From positions 1-56,607 of the forward strand of contig NZ_AUXT01000186.1 in NCBI RefSeq assembly GCF_001625595.1: DNA of 56,607 nt, in the 5' to 3' direction. Positions 1-8,390 of the stretch are shown piece after piece (the first letter of the stretch is position 1; every line of letters begins with the position of its first letter). The stretch is from Pseudoalteromonas luteoviolacea NCIMB 1942. GTDB lineage: Bacteria > Pseudomonadota > Gammaproteobacteria > Enterobacterales > Alteromonadaceae. Under the pieces are notes generated by a model. That model ran no database searches. It was not told the DNA's origin and saw only the letters and a list, made by a program, of their open reading frames with translations. The position numbers and the translations under genes were made by a program.

Positions 1-60
1 GGAGCGCATTATAGGGAGTTCTAAATTTGGATCAAGTGTTTTTTCATTAAAATTTTAAAA
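1..60 (-). promoter_or_regulatory. rRNA operon P1-type promoter with UP element, facing out of the left edge
   Basis: Read on the minus strand, this has a perfect -10 TATAAT (positions 13-8), a 16-bp spacer and a -35 TTGATC (35-30). The GC-rich discriminator GCGC follows the -10, and an A/T-rich UP-like stretch lies upstream (about 39-60). The core AACTCCCTATAATGCGC is the same as in E. coli rrnB P1 as I remember it, including the 16-bp spacer. Transcription would start at about position 1 and run left, out of the window. murI lies upstream on the same strand, as it does before rrnB in E. coli. The rRNA genes themselves are not visible. Confidence 0.88.
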
Positions 61-238
61 AGATGCCCAAACGCTCAAAAACCCATCAAACACAGGCCTA
101 GCAACACATTAAGCTCAATAAAACGGCATAATTTTCTACAACATCTATATTTTATTATTGCGATGTTTAATTAAGTCGTTAAGATAGCACCTTTCTTTGT
201 TAAATTAATGTGTATTCACTGTTTATTGGTAGATCGTT

Positions 239-712
239 ATGAATTCTTCAGATCGTAAAACAATACTTACTGTTCTTATACTCGCAATTTTTGGGTATGT
301 GGTAGTAAGCTTTTTATTGGCAGATAGTCAGCTCGATGCGTCGATCGTATTTGCTCTTGGGATTGTGATAGGTGGTCTGGCTACAATGACAATTAATAGA
401 ACAACTATTTCTCAGTCAGACAATGGTCAAGCAGTTCCAACTAAAACACTCTATGTCGGTAATTTACCTTACCGCGCTAATGAGCAAGCTGTAAGAGAGC
501 TTTTTGAAGAAAAAGGGCAAGTTTTCTCTGTACGCTTACTTAAGGATAAAAATACCGGAAAAAGAAGAGGCTTTGGTTTTGTCGAAATGTCTGAGGTAGA
601 TGCAAATAAAGCTATCAAAGACTTAAACGAAATGGAATTCCAACAGCGCACTTTAAAAGTACGCGAAGCCAAACAAAAACAAGAAGAGTCTGAGTCTAGC
701 TCTCCAGCTTAA
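239..712 (+). CDS. Membrane-anchored RNA-recognition-motif (RRM) protein
   Basis: This 157-residue protein has two hydrophobic segments (about 10-27 and 33-52) followed by a single RRM (about 69-145). The RNP2 motif LYVGNL (71-76) and the RNP1 motif RGFGFVEM (110-117) are both intact, with the aromatic residues that normally stack on RNA bases. The C-terminus is a short Lys/Glu/Ser-rich tail. It is therefore predicted to bind single-stranded RNA at the cytoplasmic face of the inner membrane; the target is unknown. The gene reads away from the outward-facing rrn promoter, and its 3' end overlaps the 3' end of murI by 17 nt on the opposite strand. The start has only a weak GGTAG ribosome site. 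The domain call is firm; the cellular role is not known to me. Confidence 0.87.
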   Translation: MNSSDRKTILTVLILAIFGYVVVSFLLADSQLDASIVFALGIVIGGLATMTINRTTISQSDNGQAVPTKTLYVGNLPYRANEQAVRELFEEKGQVFSVRLLKDKNTGKRRGFGFVEMSEVDANKAIKDLNEMEFQQRTLKVREAKQKQEESESSSPA

Positions 713-1469
713 GTGGTTTAACTCCCACTGCTGCTTCAAACTTATCTGAGGCTGTTGCATACCAATGTACTAGCCTCGCTTCTAAACTTTTACATTTAAT
801 CAGTTTACTAGACAACAAATGTTGAACACGCCTCGCTATGGCAGCACCAGAGTCAACTAATTCAACTCTATGGGTAAAATAATCCTGAAGGTGGCTTTTG
901 ATAATAGGAAAATGTGTACAACCTAGGACAAGCCTATCCAACTCATTACATATATTGAGCCTCTTCAATTCGGCTTGCAGCAGTTCTACTTGTAGCTCTT
1001 TACACCAATAATAATGCTCCGCAATATTAACTAAGGCAGTTGAATGGTATATATCTACTTGGCATTCACTTGCAAATGCACTGATCAAGTTCGCTGTGTA
1101 TGTGTTTTTTGAAGTCGCGGGCGTAGCAAGCAGTCCAATATGCTTTTTCTGGCTGGTTTCCGCAGCGGGTTTAATTGCTGGTACAACTCCAACAATAGGA
1201 ATTGGAGTGTGCTGCCTAGCCGTTTCTAATGCATAAGTTGAAGCGGTATTACACGCAATCACTATCACATCTACTTGCTTGTCGCTTTGTTCAATCCAGC
1301 TTAGTAAAGCGGTTAACCGACTCTTGATCGTTTCTTGTGACTGAAGACCATAAGGTAATAGTTCATTATCCATAACATAGGTATATTGAACCATAGGCAT
1401 GGCTAATTTAAGATGCGAAAGCACACTGGTTCCACCAATACCTGAATCGAAAACTAATACATGTGGCAA
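696..1469 (-). CDS. murI: Glutamate racemase
   Basis: It interconverts L- and D-glutamate, supplying D-Glu for peptidoglycan in the cytoplasm. The 257 residues match the usual family size. Visible hallmarks are the N-terminal VFDSGIGG motif (Asp8, Ser9) and the two catalytic cysteines, Cys73 in ACNTAS and Cys184 in LGCTHFP. The start is TTG at 1469: an AAGGAG ribosome site lies 8 nt upstream and the reading begins MPHVLVFDSG as in homologs. The gene lies between a DUF5610-like gene upstream and the outward rrn promoter downstream, like the E. coli murI-rrnB neighbourhood. Its 3' end overlaps the RRM gene on the other strand by 17 nt. Confidence 0.95.
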   Translation of the reverse strand: MPHVLVFDSGIGGTSVLSHLKLAMPMVQYTYVMDNELLPYGLQSQETIKSRLTALLSWIEQSDKQVDVIVIACNTASTYALETARQHTPIPIVGVVPAIKPAAETSQKKHIGLLATPATSKNTYTANLISAFASECQVDIYHSTALVNIAEHYYWCKELQVELLQAELKRLNICNELDRLVLGCTHFPIIKSHLQDYFTHRVELVDSGAAIARRVQHLLSSKLIKCKSLEARLVHWYATASDKFEAAVGVKPLKLES

Positions 1470-1541
1470 ACTACACTCTCCTTTTTATAAGAACAGTAGT
1501 TTGCCACGGCAGATAGCTAAAATAAACAGACAGTCCGTAAT

Positions 1542-2654
1542 CTAACTTATGTGGTCGTTTTGTGACTCAGACTTGCCATTAAGTGCACTAAAGTAGCTCT
1601 GAGCATAATCCAAGAGTTGATTTAAACGTTGTTGCCCTTCATTCATCCAGGCCATGATATCCGGTAATTGAGACTCTATACCTAAGGCTCTGCCTTCTTC
1701 ATTGATCCCCTCTAGGCGCTTATCAAGCGGTGCGAAAGCTTGTTCTAACTCTTTCATAGGATTACTTTGCTGATATTGCGCAATTGCAGCTGAAGTCTTA
1801 CTTTGCCTAAGATCCATCGTGAAATTTGTGATCTGTTCGCTATTGAGGCTCAGCCCTTGTGCCAGCTCAAAAGCTTCGTCGTATTCTCCTGCAAAGAAGG
1901 AGTCGCTTACATCCCGTATGTCTTCCATCATCGCATTAATCGCTTCTTGCTCTTCTTCGTTAAGTTCGCCATTAACACTGATTGAGAAATTAACCTCTCT
2001 CTTCTGACTTTCTCCATAAGCAAAACCTTGATTGTCACCATCTTGATAGTAGCTAGCAGCTCTGCTTTTGCTGAATGCATCATTGAAAGAGATGACTACC
2101 TCATCACCTTCTGCTGTGGTAAATGCATACTCTGCTTTATTAGATAAGCTTGCAAACTGAGCGGCACTTAAAGATACATGCTGCGGACTTGGGTCAAAAA
2201 GCTCTTTCTCAAAGTCATCTAGACCCTTAAATATCCCTTCTCTGGATTTTTCAATCCCGTCCTTAATTTCTTCATTAAATAACCCTGACTCTGACAGCTC
2301 ATCAGTCGCTTCATCTATCCCGGTTTGTACACCTTCACGTGCCTGTTCCAGCATGCTCTTTAGTGTATCGTCATCTTTGCCATCGGCTTTGGCTTTATTA
2401 ATGGCACCTTGGACAAATCCTAGTACATTTTTAACTATCTCTTCAAAGTCAAAAAGAGGCTTCTTAGGCTCCTCTTTTTTCTCTATACCTAATGCTTCTG
2501 CTAATTTGTCATCAAGAATTTTGGCTGCAACTTGAGACTTATTGCCTTGATACTGGTCTGAGTTTATAGATATATTTGGGATCGGCGATTTGGCTTGTGC
2601 CCCTTTGTGCTGCATCGCTGGATTTAACAGCTGATTCAACTGTCCGATTTTCAT
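1542..2654 (-). CDS. DUF5610-like protein of unknown function
   Basis: This 370-residue acidic, largely helical protein has no signal peptide or membrane segment. Residues of about 60-160 contain a Leu/Glu-rich helical stretch with the pattern GFVQGAINKAK, then ESGLFNEEI and GIEKSREGIFKGLDDFEKELF. I associate this pattern with DUF5610 proteins of Vibrio, Shewanella and Pseudoalteromonas. The C-terminal half (about 170-360) is charged and ends with a region rich in Gln and Ser. The start has a good GGAGAG site 7 nt upstream. It precedes murI on the same strand with a 72-nt gap. No catalytic motif is recognisable and I assign no function. Confidence 0.75.
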   Translation of the reverse strand: MKIGQLNQLLNPAMQHKGAQAKSPIPNISINSDQYQGNKSQVAAKILDDKLAEALGIEKKEEPKKPLFDFEEIVKNVLGFVQGAINKAKADGKDDDTLKSMLEQAREGVQTGIDEATDELSESGLFNEEIKDGIEKSREGIFKGLDDFEKELFDPSPQHVSLSAAQFASLSNKAEYAFTTAEGDEVVISFNDAFSKSRAASYYQDGDNQGFAYGESQKREVNFSISVNGELNEEEQEAINAMMEDIRDVSDSFFAGEYDEAFELAQGLSLNSEQITNFTMDLRQSKTSAAIAQYQQSNPMKELEQAFAPLDKRLEGINEEGRALGIESQLPDIMAWMNEGQQRLNQLLDYAQSYFSALNGKSESQNDHIS

Positions 2655-2815
2655 GATTGCTCTCCGCTATACTCCATCAGTTAATTATCGGCCATCTGCG
2701 CAAAAGCTAAAGTTATTTTGTACAATAAAAGGGCAATTTTAGTAGCGAACACTGGACAAATGTTCTACGCCCCCTAAAATAGCGCCTCCTCGCAATATTT
2801 ATAGGTAGTTTTAGC

Positions 2816-3913
2816 ATGGCCGTGATCACCATTGATACCGCTCAGTACGAACAACAACTAGAAGAGAAGCAAAAGCGAATAAGCGCGCAGTTCGCCCGTT
2901 TCAATGCTCCTACTCTTGAAGTATATGACTCAGAAAAGCAGCATTATCGACAGCGTTGTGAATTTCGCGTGTGGCACGATGGAGAAGATCTTTATCACAT
3001 CATGTTTAACCAACAAAGCAAAGAGAAAATTCGTGTTGATGAATTTGGTCCAGGTGCACCTTTAGTTAACGAGCTTATGCAAGTGATGATGGAAAAGCTA
3101 CGTCATAATGAATTATTGCGTCGCAAATTATTTCAAATCGATTACTTGTCTACACTGAGCGGAGAAATCTTAATCAGCTTGCTTTACCACAAACCGTTGG
3201 ATGACAACTGGCAGGCAGAAATGGGGCAATTGAGGGCTGAATTGCAAAAAACCTATAAGATTGACTTTATCGGCCGTGCTCGAAAGCAAAAAGTCGTATT
3301 CGGCAACGACTATGTCACCGAAACGCTTTCAGTAGACGGTAATGAGTATATCTACCAGCAGGTAGAGAATAGCTTTACTCAGCCCAATGCTAAAGTAAAT
3401 GAAAAAATGCTTTCATGGGCTAAGTCTATCTCTCGCGATTTATCCAACGATTTACTAGAGCTATACTGTGGCAATGGCAACTTCTCTATAGCACTCGCGG
3501 AACATTTTGACCGAGTGTTGGCAACAGAGATTTCAAAATCCTCAGTACATTCTGCACAATTCAATATCGCAGCGAATAATGTAGAGAATTTGGACATCAT
3601 TCGTATGTCGAGTGAGGAGTTTACTGACGCAATGCAAGATAAGCGTCAATTTTCTCGACTTAATGGTATCGACTTAAAGTCATACAATTGTCAAACCATT
3701 TTAGTCGACCCACCAAGAGCTGGTTTGGATGAGCTAACCTGCCAACTAGTCAGTAACTACGACAACATTATCTACATTTCGTGTAATCCAGATACATTGG
3801 AAAGAGATCTAGAAACCCTTAGCAAAACACATAATATCGCGCGTATCGCTATCTTTGATCAATTCCCCTATACCCACCATGTAGAATCGGGTGTATTTTT
3901 AACGCGTCAATAG
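2816..3913 (+). CDS. trmA: tRNA (uracil-54 C5)-methyltransferase
   Basis: It makes ribothymidine-54 in the T-loop of tRNA using S-adenosylmethionine, and in E. coli also modifies tmRNA. The 365 residues match E. coli TrmA closely. An N-terminal RNA-binding half (about 1-190) leads to a Rossmann methyltransferase domain. That domain has the SAM motif ELYCGNGNF, the DPPRAG motif, the nucleophile cysteine in YISCNPDTL (about residue 323) and the general-base Glu in HHVESGVF near the C-terminus. The gene stands alone on the plus strand and is followed by a strong bidirectional terminator shared with the dsbA operon. Its nearness to murI and the rrn promoter mirrors the E. coli trmA-btuB-murI-rrnB order, here without btuB. 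Confidence 0.96.
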   Translation: MAVITIDTAQYEQQLEEKQKRISAQFARFNAPTLEVYDSEKQHYRQRCEFRVWHDGEDLYHIMFNQQSKEKIRVDEFGPGAPLVNELMQVMMEKLRHNELLRRKLFQIDYLSTLSGEILISLLYHKPLDDNWQAEMGQLRAELQKTYKIDFIGRARKQKVVFGNDYVTETLSVDGNEYIYQQVENSFTQPNAKVNEKMLSWAKSISRDLSNDLLELYCGNGNFSIALAEHFDRVLATEISKSSVHSAQFNIAANNVENLDIIRMSSEEFTDAMQDKRQFSRLNGIDLKSYNCQTILVDPPRAGLDELTCQLVSNYDNIIYISCNPDTLERDLETLSKTHNIARIAIFDQFPYTHHVESGVFLTRQ

Positions 3914-3930
3914 CTTACTGTAAAAACGAA

Positions 3931-3960
3931 AAAGCCCCGCATTGTTGCGGGGCTTTCTTT
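3931..3960 (+). terminator. Bidirectional Rho-independent terminator between trmA and dsbA
   Basis: There is a perfect 10-bp stem (3931-3940 with 3947-3956, core GCCCCGC/GCGGGGC), a 6-nt loop and a T-rich run after the stem. On the minus strand the run of A before the stem gives a U-tract as well, so it can also end the convergent dsbA operon, whose last stop is 12 nt away. Confidence 0.9.
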
Positions 3961-3971
3961 TATCTATTTGC

Positions 3972-4601
3972 TTATTTGCTCGCTAGATGGTTAATCAGCT
4001 TTGCAATATCATCCGGGTTAGTTACACCAGACTCTCTGCTAAGTATTAGCTTATATTTACCATTCACGATAAACGTTGGCACGCTCGACAATGCTCCCTT
4101 TTCTTGTAGTTGCTTTTGTTGTCTCGCCATCTTTGAAGCTTTTGTGCGAACAGAAAAGCTCTTATACATTTTGTCAAACTTTGTACCATCTACACCTGCT
4201 GCAACAAACACATCTTTAATATCTGCTAACTCATTAAACTTGGCACGCTTGGTATGAATGTGTGTAAAAATAGCCGAAATAATCGCATCTTTCTCTGGTA
4301 ATACACTGGCTGTTGCTAAAGCTGTTGCAATCATCTTTTGATGTTTAGGATCTCGGATACCGACAAAGTCTACGTGGCTTTTTTTAAACTTTACACCATC
4401 TAGTTTAGGTTTAAATTGATCAATTAGCCCTTCAAAGTTATTACAAGCAGGGCAATAAAAAGAAAAGTACTCTGTAACTTCAGGCTTCTTAGTCCCACGC
4501 TCAGCAATCACTTCGTAGTGTTTGCCTTCCTCGAAGGTCATAGCACTTGCAGCTACTGGCAACATCAGGGCTAAAAGTGCCGCTTTAATCATTTTTAACA
4601 T
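3972..4601 (-). CDS. DsbA-family thiol:disulfide oxidoreductase, second paralog (CPAC)
   Basis: This is a periplasmic thioredoxin-fold oxidoreductase of 209 residues. It has a signal peptide (about 1-20, ending ASA), an active site Cys50-Pro-Ala-Cys53 in FYCPACNNF, and the cis-Pro loop in SVPTF near residue 175. It follows the first dsbA paralog by 13 nt, with a GGAG ribosome site. The dipeptide between the cysteines differs from canonical CPHC. In this family that dipeptide tunes redox potential, so this copy may have a different oxidising power or substrate set, which is inference. It is the last gene of the srkA-dsbA-dsbA run. Confidence 0.9.
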   Translation of the reverse strand: MLKMIKAALLALMLPVAASAMTFEEGKHYEVIAERGTKKPEVTEYFSFYCPACNNFEGLIDQFKPKLDGVKFKKSHVDFVGIRDPKHQKMIATALATASVLPEKDAIISAIFTHIHTKRAKFNELADIKDVFVAAGVDGTKFDKMYKSFSVRTKASKMARQQKQLQEKGALSSVPTFIVNGKYKLILSRESGVTNPDDIAKLINHLASK

Positions 4602-4614
4602 GTTTATCTCCGTA

Positions 4615-5241
4615 CTATTCTTTTTCTAATAGATATTTTACTAGGTTATTAAAGTCAGCCTGACTAGAAAGTGAACTAGTCTTAACAATGTACTTGTCAT
4701 TAATAATAAAACTAGGCACTCCTCTTAATGCGCCAGCTTCGCTAAACCGCTTTTGCTCATCTTGCATCGCTTTCTCTGCGCTAATAATTGGCATACTAGC
4801 TAACGCAGTATCAAACTTTTCCGCAGATACACCATGGGCAGCGAGTAGCTTTTTAACATCGTCCATCGTTCTAAACTGACTTTGCTGGACATGGATCGTT
4901 TTGAAGATTTCATCAACGACTTGCGAGTCAACACCATGTTGTTTTGCAATTAAATAGCCATAGCTTAAGTAAGATTGTGCTTCAGGTGGTAACCCTCGCA
5001 TAAAATTTACGTGGCTCTTAACGAAAGGAACTTCAGCTGGAAGACTTGCTTCAAGAGCTCTTGCAGGGCCTTCAAATTTAAAACAATGGGGGCAATAGAA
5101 AGAAAAGAATTCCAAAACACGTGGCGTTTTACTTTTTTCCACTGTCAACGTCTCGTAATGAACATTTTCCTTGTACTCTGCTGCCATAGCAGCAAGTGGC
5201 ATACAAAGTGCCAATATTGCTACTTTAATGGATTTTAACAT
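4615..5241 (-). CDS. dsbA: Thiol:disulfide interchange protein DsbA (CPHC)
   Basis: This periplasmic oxidase introduces disulfide bonds into exported proteins and is normally reoxidised by DsbB. The 208 residues include a signal peptide (about 1-20), the canonical active site Cys50-Pro-His-Cys53 in FYCPHCFKF, the inserted helical domain, and the cis-Pro motif GVPSF. It lies just downstream of srkA (18 nt), the same pairing as yihE-dsbA in E. coli, which suggests co-transcription. The next gene is a second DsbA paralog. This is the copy I take to be the true DsbA because of its CPHC site and position. Confidence 0.94.
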   Translation of the reverse strand: MLKSIKVAILALCMPLAAMAAEYKENVHYETLTVEKSKTPRVLEFFSFYCPHCFKFEGPARALEASLPAEVPFVKSHVNFMRGLPPEAQSYLSYGYLIAKQHGVDSQVVDEIFKTIHVQQSQFRTMDDVKKLLAAHGVSAEKFDTALASMPIISAEKAMQDEQKRFSEAGALRGVPSFIINDKYIVKTSSLSSQADFNNLVKYLLEKE

Positions 5242-5259
5242 GTGCTTCTCTCTTAATTT

Positions 5260-6234
5260 TTATGGATAAATACTTAATGTTGGCTCATCAAGCGCAGCCA
5301 ATTGTTCTTTTAATGCTAAGATCTGCTGTTCCCAATATTTGTCTGTCGCGAACCATGAAAAGTTCCTTGGAAAGGCGGGGTCCTCCCAGCGTTTAGCTAA
5401 CCAGCCCATATAATGAACCATTCGCATTGTTCTTAATGGTTCAATCAACTGTAACTGACCCAGATCTAATTCACTGAACTCGTCATATCCGCCCAGTAAA
5501 GTGTCTAATTGCAGAGCTTGGTTCTGACGATCGCCACTCAGCATCATCCACAAATCTTGGATCGCTGGACCTTGTCGGCAATCATCTAAATCAACAATCA
5601 TTAATTGCTCTTGAGACCACAGAATATTGCCAGCATGACAATCTCCATGCAATCTGATCGTATCATTTACTCTAAACTTTTCTTTTGTTTTCGTAACAAC
5701 TTGTTCTAAAACAGTTGAAAAAGCAAGCTGTAAAGAAAGTGGTAAACATTCACTCGCCAATATGTCTTCACTTGCTTGATCTAAGTAACTTTTCGTATCA
5801 ACACTTGGACGATTTTTAAAATCATATTGTTTAGCTACACTATGAAGACGACCGATGTATCGCCCTAAAACTTCTAATTGATCTAAGTTATCCATTTCGA
5901 ACTGACGACCGCCAACACTTGGAAATAGGGCAAACCGATAGCCTTGATACTCAAACAAGCTTTCTCCATCACGCTCTAATGGAGAGACAACTGGTACTTC
6001 TGCGTTAGCTAACTCGAAAGAAAACGCATGTTCTTCTTTAATTTGCGCGTTTAGCCAGCGATTTGGTCGATAGAATTTTGCAACATAGCGTTTAGCATTG
6101 TCACTGCGAAATTGGTATACACGATTCTCATAACTGTTCAGTGGCAGAAGTCCAGATTCAGGATAAATGCCAATACTCTCAATGGCATCCAAAATCAGAT
6201 CTGGGGTGAGATTTTGATAACTAAAATCACTCAT
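5260..6234 (-). CDS. srkA: Stress response kinase A (YihE/RdoA family)
   Basis: This is a Ser/Thr-type protein kinase with a choline-kinase-like fold, linked in E. coli to the Cpx envelope-stress response and to survival under stress. Key features are LNSYENRVYQF near residue 35, the catalytic loop LHGDCHAGNILW and the metal-binding IVDLDDC. The frame is open further upstream to 6360, but I choose ATG 6234 because the protein then begins MSDFSYQNLTPD, matching the E. coli N-terminus; the extra 42 residues look non-coding. It heads the srkA-dsbA-dsbA run. A hairpin separates it from ccoG. Confidence 0.92.
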   Translation of the reverse strand: MSDFSYQNLTPDLILDAIESIGIYPESGLLPLNSYENRVYQFRSDNAKRYVAKFYRPNRWLNAQIKEEHAFSFELANAEVPVVSPLERDGESLFEYQGYRFALFPSVGGRQFEMDNLDQLEVLGRYIGRLHSVAKQYDFKNRPSVDTKSYLDQASEDILASECLPLSLQLAFSTVLEQVVTKTKEKFRVNDTIRLHGDCHAGNILWSQEQLMIVDLDDCRQGPAIQDLWMMLSGDRQNQALQLDTLLGGYDEFSELDLGQLQLIEPLRTMRMVHYMGWLAKRWEDPAFPRNFSWFATDKYWEQQILALKEQLAALDEPTLSIYP

Positions 6235-6351
6235 TACTGGTATCCATTTATATAACAAAGGTCTGATAACAACCTTTTCTGCCGTAAATTTTGACAGCCT
6301 AGGATAAATGGAACAATCCGCTGACGCAAAGGTTATTGTGATATTTAAGCA

Positions 6352-6376
6352 CGCAGCCACTGGTTACGTGGCTGCG
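6352..6376 (-). terminator. Hairpin after ccoG, probable terminator
   Basis: A perfect 9-bp stem (6352-6360 with 6368-6376, CGCAGCCAC/GTGGCTGCG) with a 7-nt loop lies 15 nt past the ccoG stop. The following minus-strand sequence is only weakly T-rich, so termination may be partial and srkA may also receive read-through. Confidence 0.55.
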
Positions 6377-6390
6377 ATGAGAGAAGTTTA

Positions 6391-7818
6391 TTAGCGGCCT
6401 TTAAAGAAGTTAGTAGGCTGTGAGATGTACGCGTGCGCTCCTTCATTGCTCGTTAGTACGAAATGAAACTCAGTTACCAGTTTTTGCAAATCATAGGGAT
6501 CCATAGCAATTGATACAGGGACGTCAATTGTTGAGCCTGCTGAGACCGTTACTCTCTGTTTGCCTATTAATTGAAATTGCTCTAGGCCATTCACTGAAAT
6601 TAAAAAAGTCTGTGAGACTTGCGCCTTATTGATAAGCTTGAGTGTATATGTATTTTCAACTAGACCGTCATAGTTAACACGATACAACTGATTGCGGTCT
6701 CGGATAATATCGAGCTCGAAGGTTTTTCGCATTGCAATGTTTGCCACCAAAGCTCCACTCAGGACAAGCAAAATCATCACATAGCCAATCAACTTTGCTC
6801 TTACAGGCTTTGTCGTTTTCTGAGCAGTTTCTAAATTTCGCTCTGTGGTATATGAAATTAAGCCTCGTTGATAGTTCATTTTATCCATCACACCATCACA
6901 AGCATCTATGCAGGCGCCACAATTAATACATTCGTACTGAAGACCATTACGTATATCAATACCTGTTGGACATACTTGAACACACAACTTGCAGTCAATG
7001 CAGTCACCAAGGCCGATCTCTCGCGGATTTTGTTTACGTCCACGAGGCCCTCTGCTCTCACCACGTTTCCCATCATAACTTACCGTAAACGTATCTTTAT
7101 CAAACATCGCTGATTGAAAGCGAGAGTATGGGCAAATGTGTAGGCACATAATCTCCCTCATCCACCCCGCATTTCCATAAGTACATACAGCAAATACGAC
7201 GACACTCAGTGCCGCATAACCACTGGCAGAAAAGTTGAGTAAATCAGGCAACAAGTCTTGGATTGGCGTAAAGTAACCGACGAACGAAATCGCGGTATAC
7301 AAAGAAAAGAGAGCCCAACACAGATGCTTTGAACTTTTGCGCATCAATTTGTCTACACCCCAAGGCCTTTGGTCGAGCTTTTTCCGCTGGTTTGCAGAGC
7401 CCTCACACTTTTCTTCAAACCAGATAAAGATAAATGTCCAAACCGTTTGTGGACAGGTATAACCACACCATACTCGACCGTAAAAAGTCGTCACCAGAAA
7501 TAGCGCAAACGCAGCAATCATCAAAATGAAGGCTAATATTGTTAGATCTTGTGGCCACAGCGTCAGACCAAATATATTGAATTTTTGATCAAAGAGATCA
7601 AACAAAACGGCTTGCTGACCATTATAGTTGAGCCAAGGAAGCGCCATAAACGCGAGCATTCCTAAAAAACCAATTCGCTGGCGAAGGATTTGATGCATAC
7701 CTTTTACCGCCCTCACATAAATCCGATTACGAGGATTAAACCTGTCTGGTTGAAGGTTTTCTGGCTTTTGAATTTTTACATCGACGGGAATGTTTTTTAC
7801 TTTGATTTTATTGTCCAT
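6391..7818 (-). CDS. ccoG: Cytochrome c oxidase accessory protein CcoG (RdxA/FixG family)
   Basis: This is a membrane-bound dicluster ferredoxin, implicated in copper reduction and delivery during cbb3 oxidase assembly. The 475 residues show several membrane segments (about 50-70, 85-110, 165-185, 200-220 and 335-355). There is a conserved Cys-rich segment (GRVWCGYTCPQTVW) and two 4Fe-4S motifs (CIDCKLCVQVCP and CINCGACIDACD), followed by a C-terminal periplasmic immunoglobulin-like domain. An AAGGAG site precedes the ATG. No ccoNOPQ genes are in this window, so it is separated from the oxidase it would serve. The neighbouring srkA operon appears to be separate. Confidence 0.94.
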   Translation of the reverse strand: MDNKIKVKNIPVDVKIQKPENLQPDRFNPRNRIYVRAVKGMHQILRQRIGFLGMLAFMALPWLNYNGQQAVLFDLFDQKFNIFGLTLWPQDLTILAFILMIAAFALFLVTTFYGRVWCGYTCPQTVWTFIFIWFEEKCEGSANQRKKLDQRPWGVDKLMRKSSKHLCWALFSLYTAISFVGYFTPIQDLLPDLLNFSASGYAALSVVVFAVCTYGNAGWMREIMCLHICPYSRFQSAMFDKDTFTVSYDGKRGESRGPRGRKQNPREIGLGDCIDCKLCVQVCPTGIDIRNGLQYECINCGACIDACDGVMDKMNYQRGLISYTTERNLETAQKTTKPVRAKLIGYVMILLVLSGALVANIAMRKTFELDIIRDRNQLYRVNYDGLVENTYTLKLINKAQVSQTFLISVNGLEQFQLIGKQRVTVSAGSTIDVPVSIAMDPYDLQKLVTEFHFVLTSNEGAHAYISQPTNFFKGR

Positions 7819-8033
7819 AAAAGCTCCTTAAGCGCTTCGGACAGGTTACTTGCTACAGTGACCTTATATTTACTAAGGTTATTATATGCAACAGCGCGCT
7901 GTTAGCGAGCCGAAAATCGCACGACGAAGACAAAAACTACGAATATTTCCTGACCATTTCGCTTGCTTTTGATTCTTGCATTTTATTACACTGTCACTTT
8001 GATTGAGTCGAATAGATCAAATTAGCGAGCTTT

Positions 8034-8390
8034 ATGAAAAAATATCTTTTGTTAGTGTTAATAGTTCTGGCGCTATTCACCGTAGATCATCCATTGATCA
8101 AAGAACCCAGAGATAAACTTCTCCAACAGGGAGTAGAAACGCTAGGGGAAACCAGCGAGACCCAGTATAGCTTGGCGGCAAAACAGGCACGTCAGCTGAT
8201 CGGACAATCAATTCAGCTTTCGGAGTCCGAGCAATCATACTTAAAAACAGCACTGGCGACAGACGAGAAGGTTAAAGTCTTCCATTTGCGTTACTGCCAA
8301 GAGCATGAATTAAATATGTACTTTTATGGACCAAAGCTAAAAACAATTTGCGACGCCGCAGAAAAAGCCATTAAAAAGGCCGAAATGTAA
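8034..8390 (+). CDS. Hypothetical membrane-anchored or secreted protein
   Basis: This 118-residue protein has an N-terminal hydrophobic segment (about 3-17) that could be a signal peptide or anchor, although no clear cleavage site follows. The remainder is charged and helical with two cysteines (in LRYCQEH and KTICDAA). I do not recognise the family. Its stop overlaps the start of the next gene by one base, so the two are translationally coupled. Nothing in the sequence points to a specific function. Confidence 0.7.
   Translation: MKKYLLLVLIVLALFTVDHPLIKEPRDKLLQQGVETLGETSETQYSLAAKQARQLIGQSIQLSESEQSYLKTALATDEKVKVFHLRYCQEHELNMYFYGPKLKTICDAAEKAIKKAEM

Noticed and set aside
6235..6360. Upstream extension of srkA by 42 codons
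   Set aside because: It does not resemble the family N-terminus and covers part of the hairpin between ccoG and srkA.
7990..8033. FNR-like halves TTGAT and ATCAA before the 118-residue gene, facing ccoG
   Set aside because: The halves are 12 nt apart instead of 4, so it is not an FNR site.
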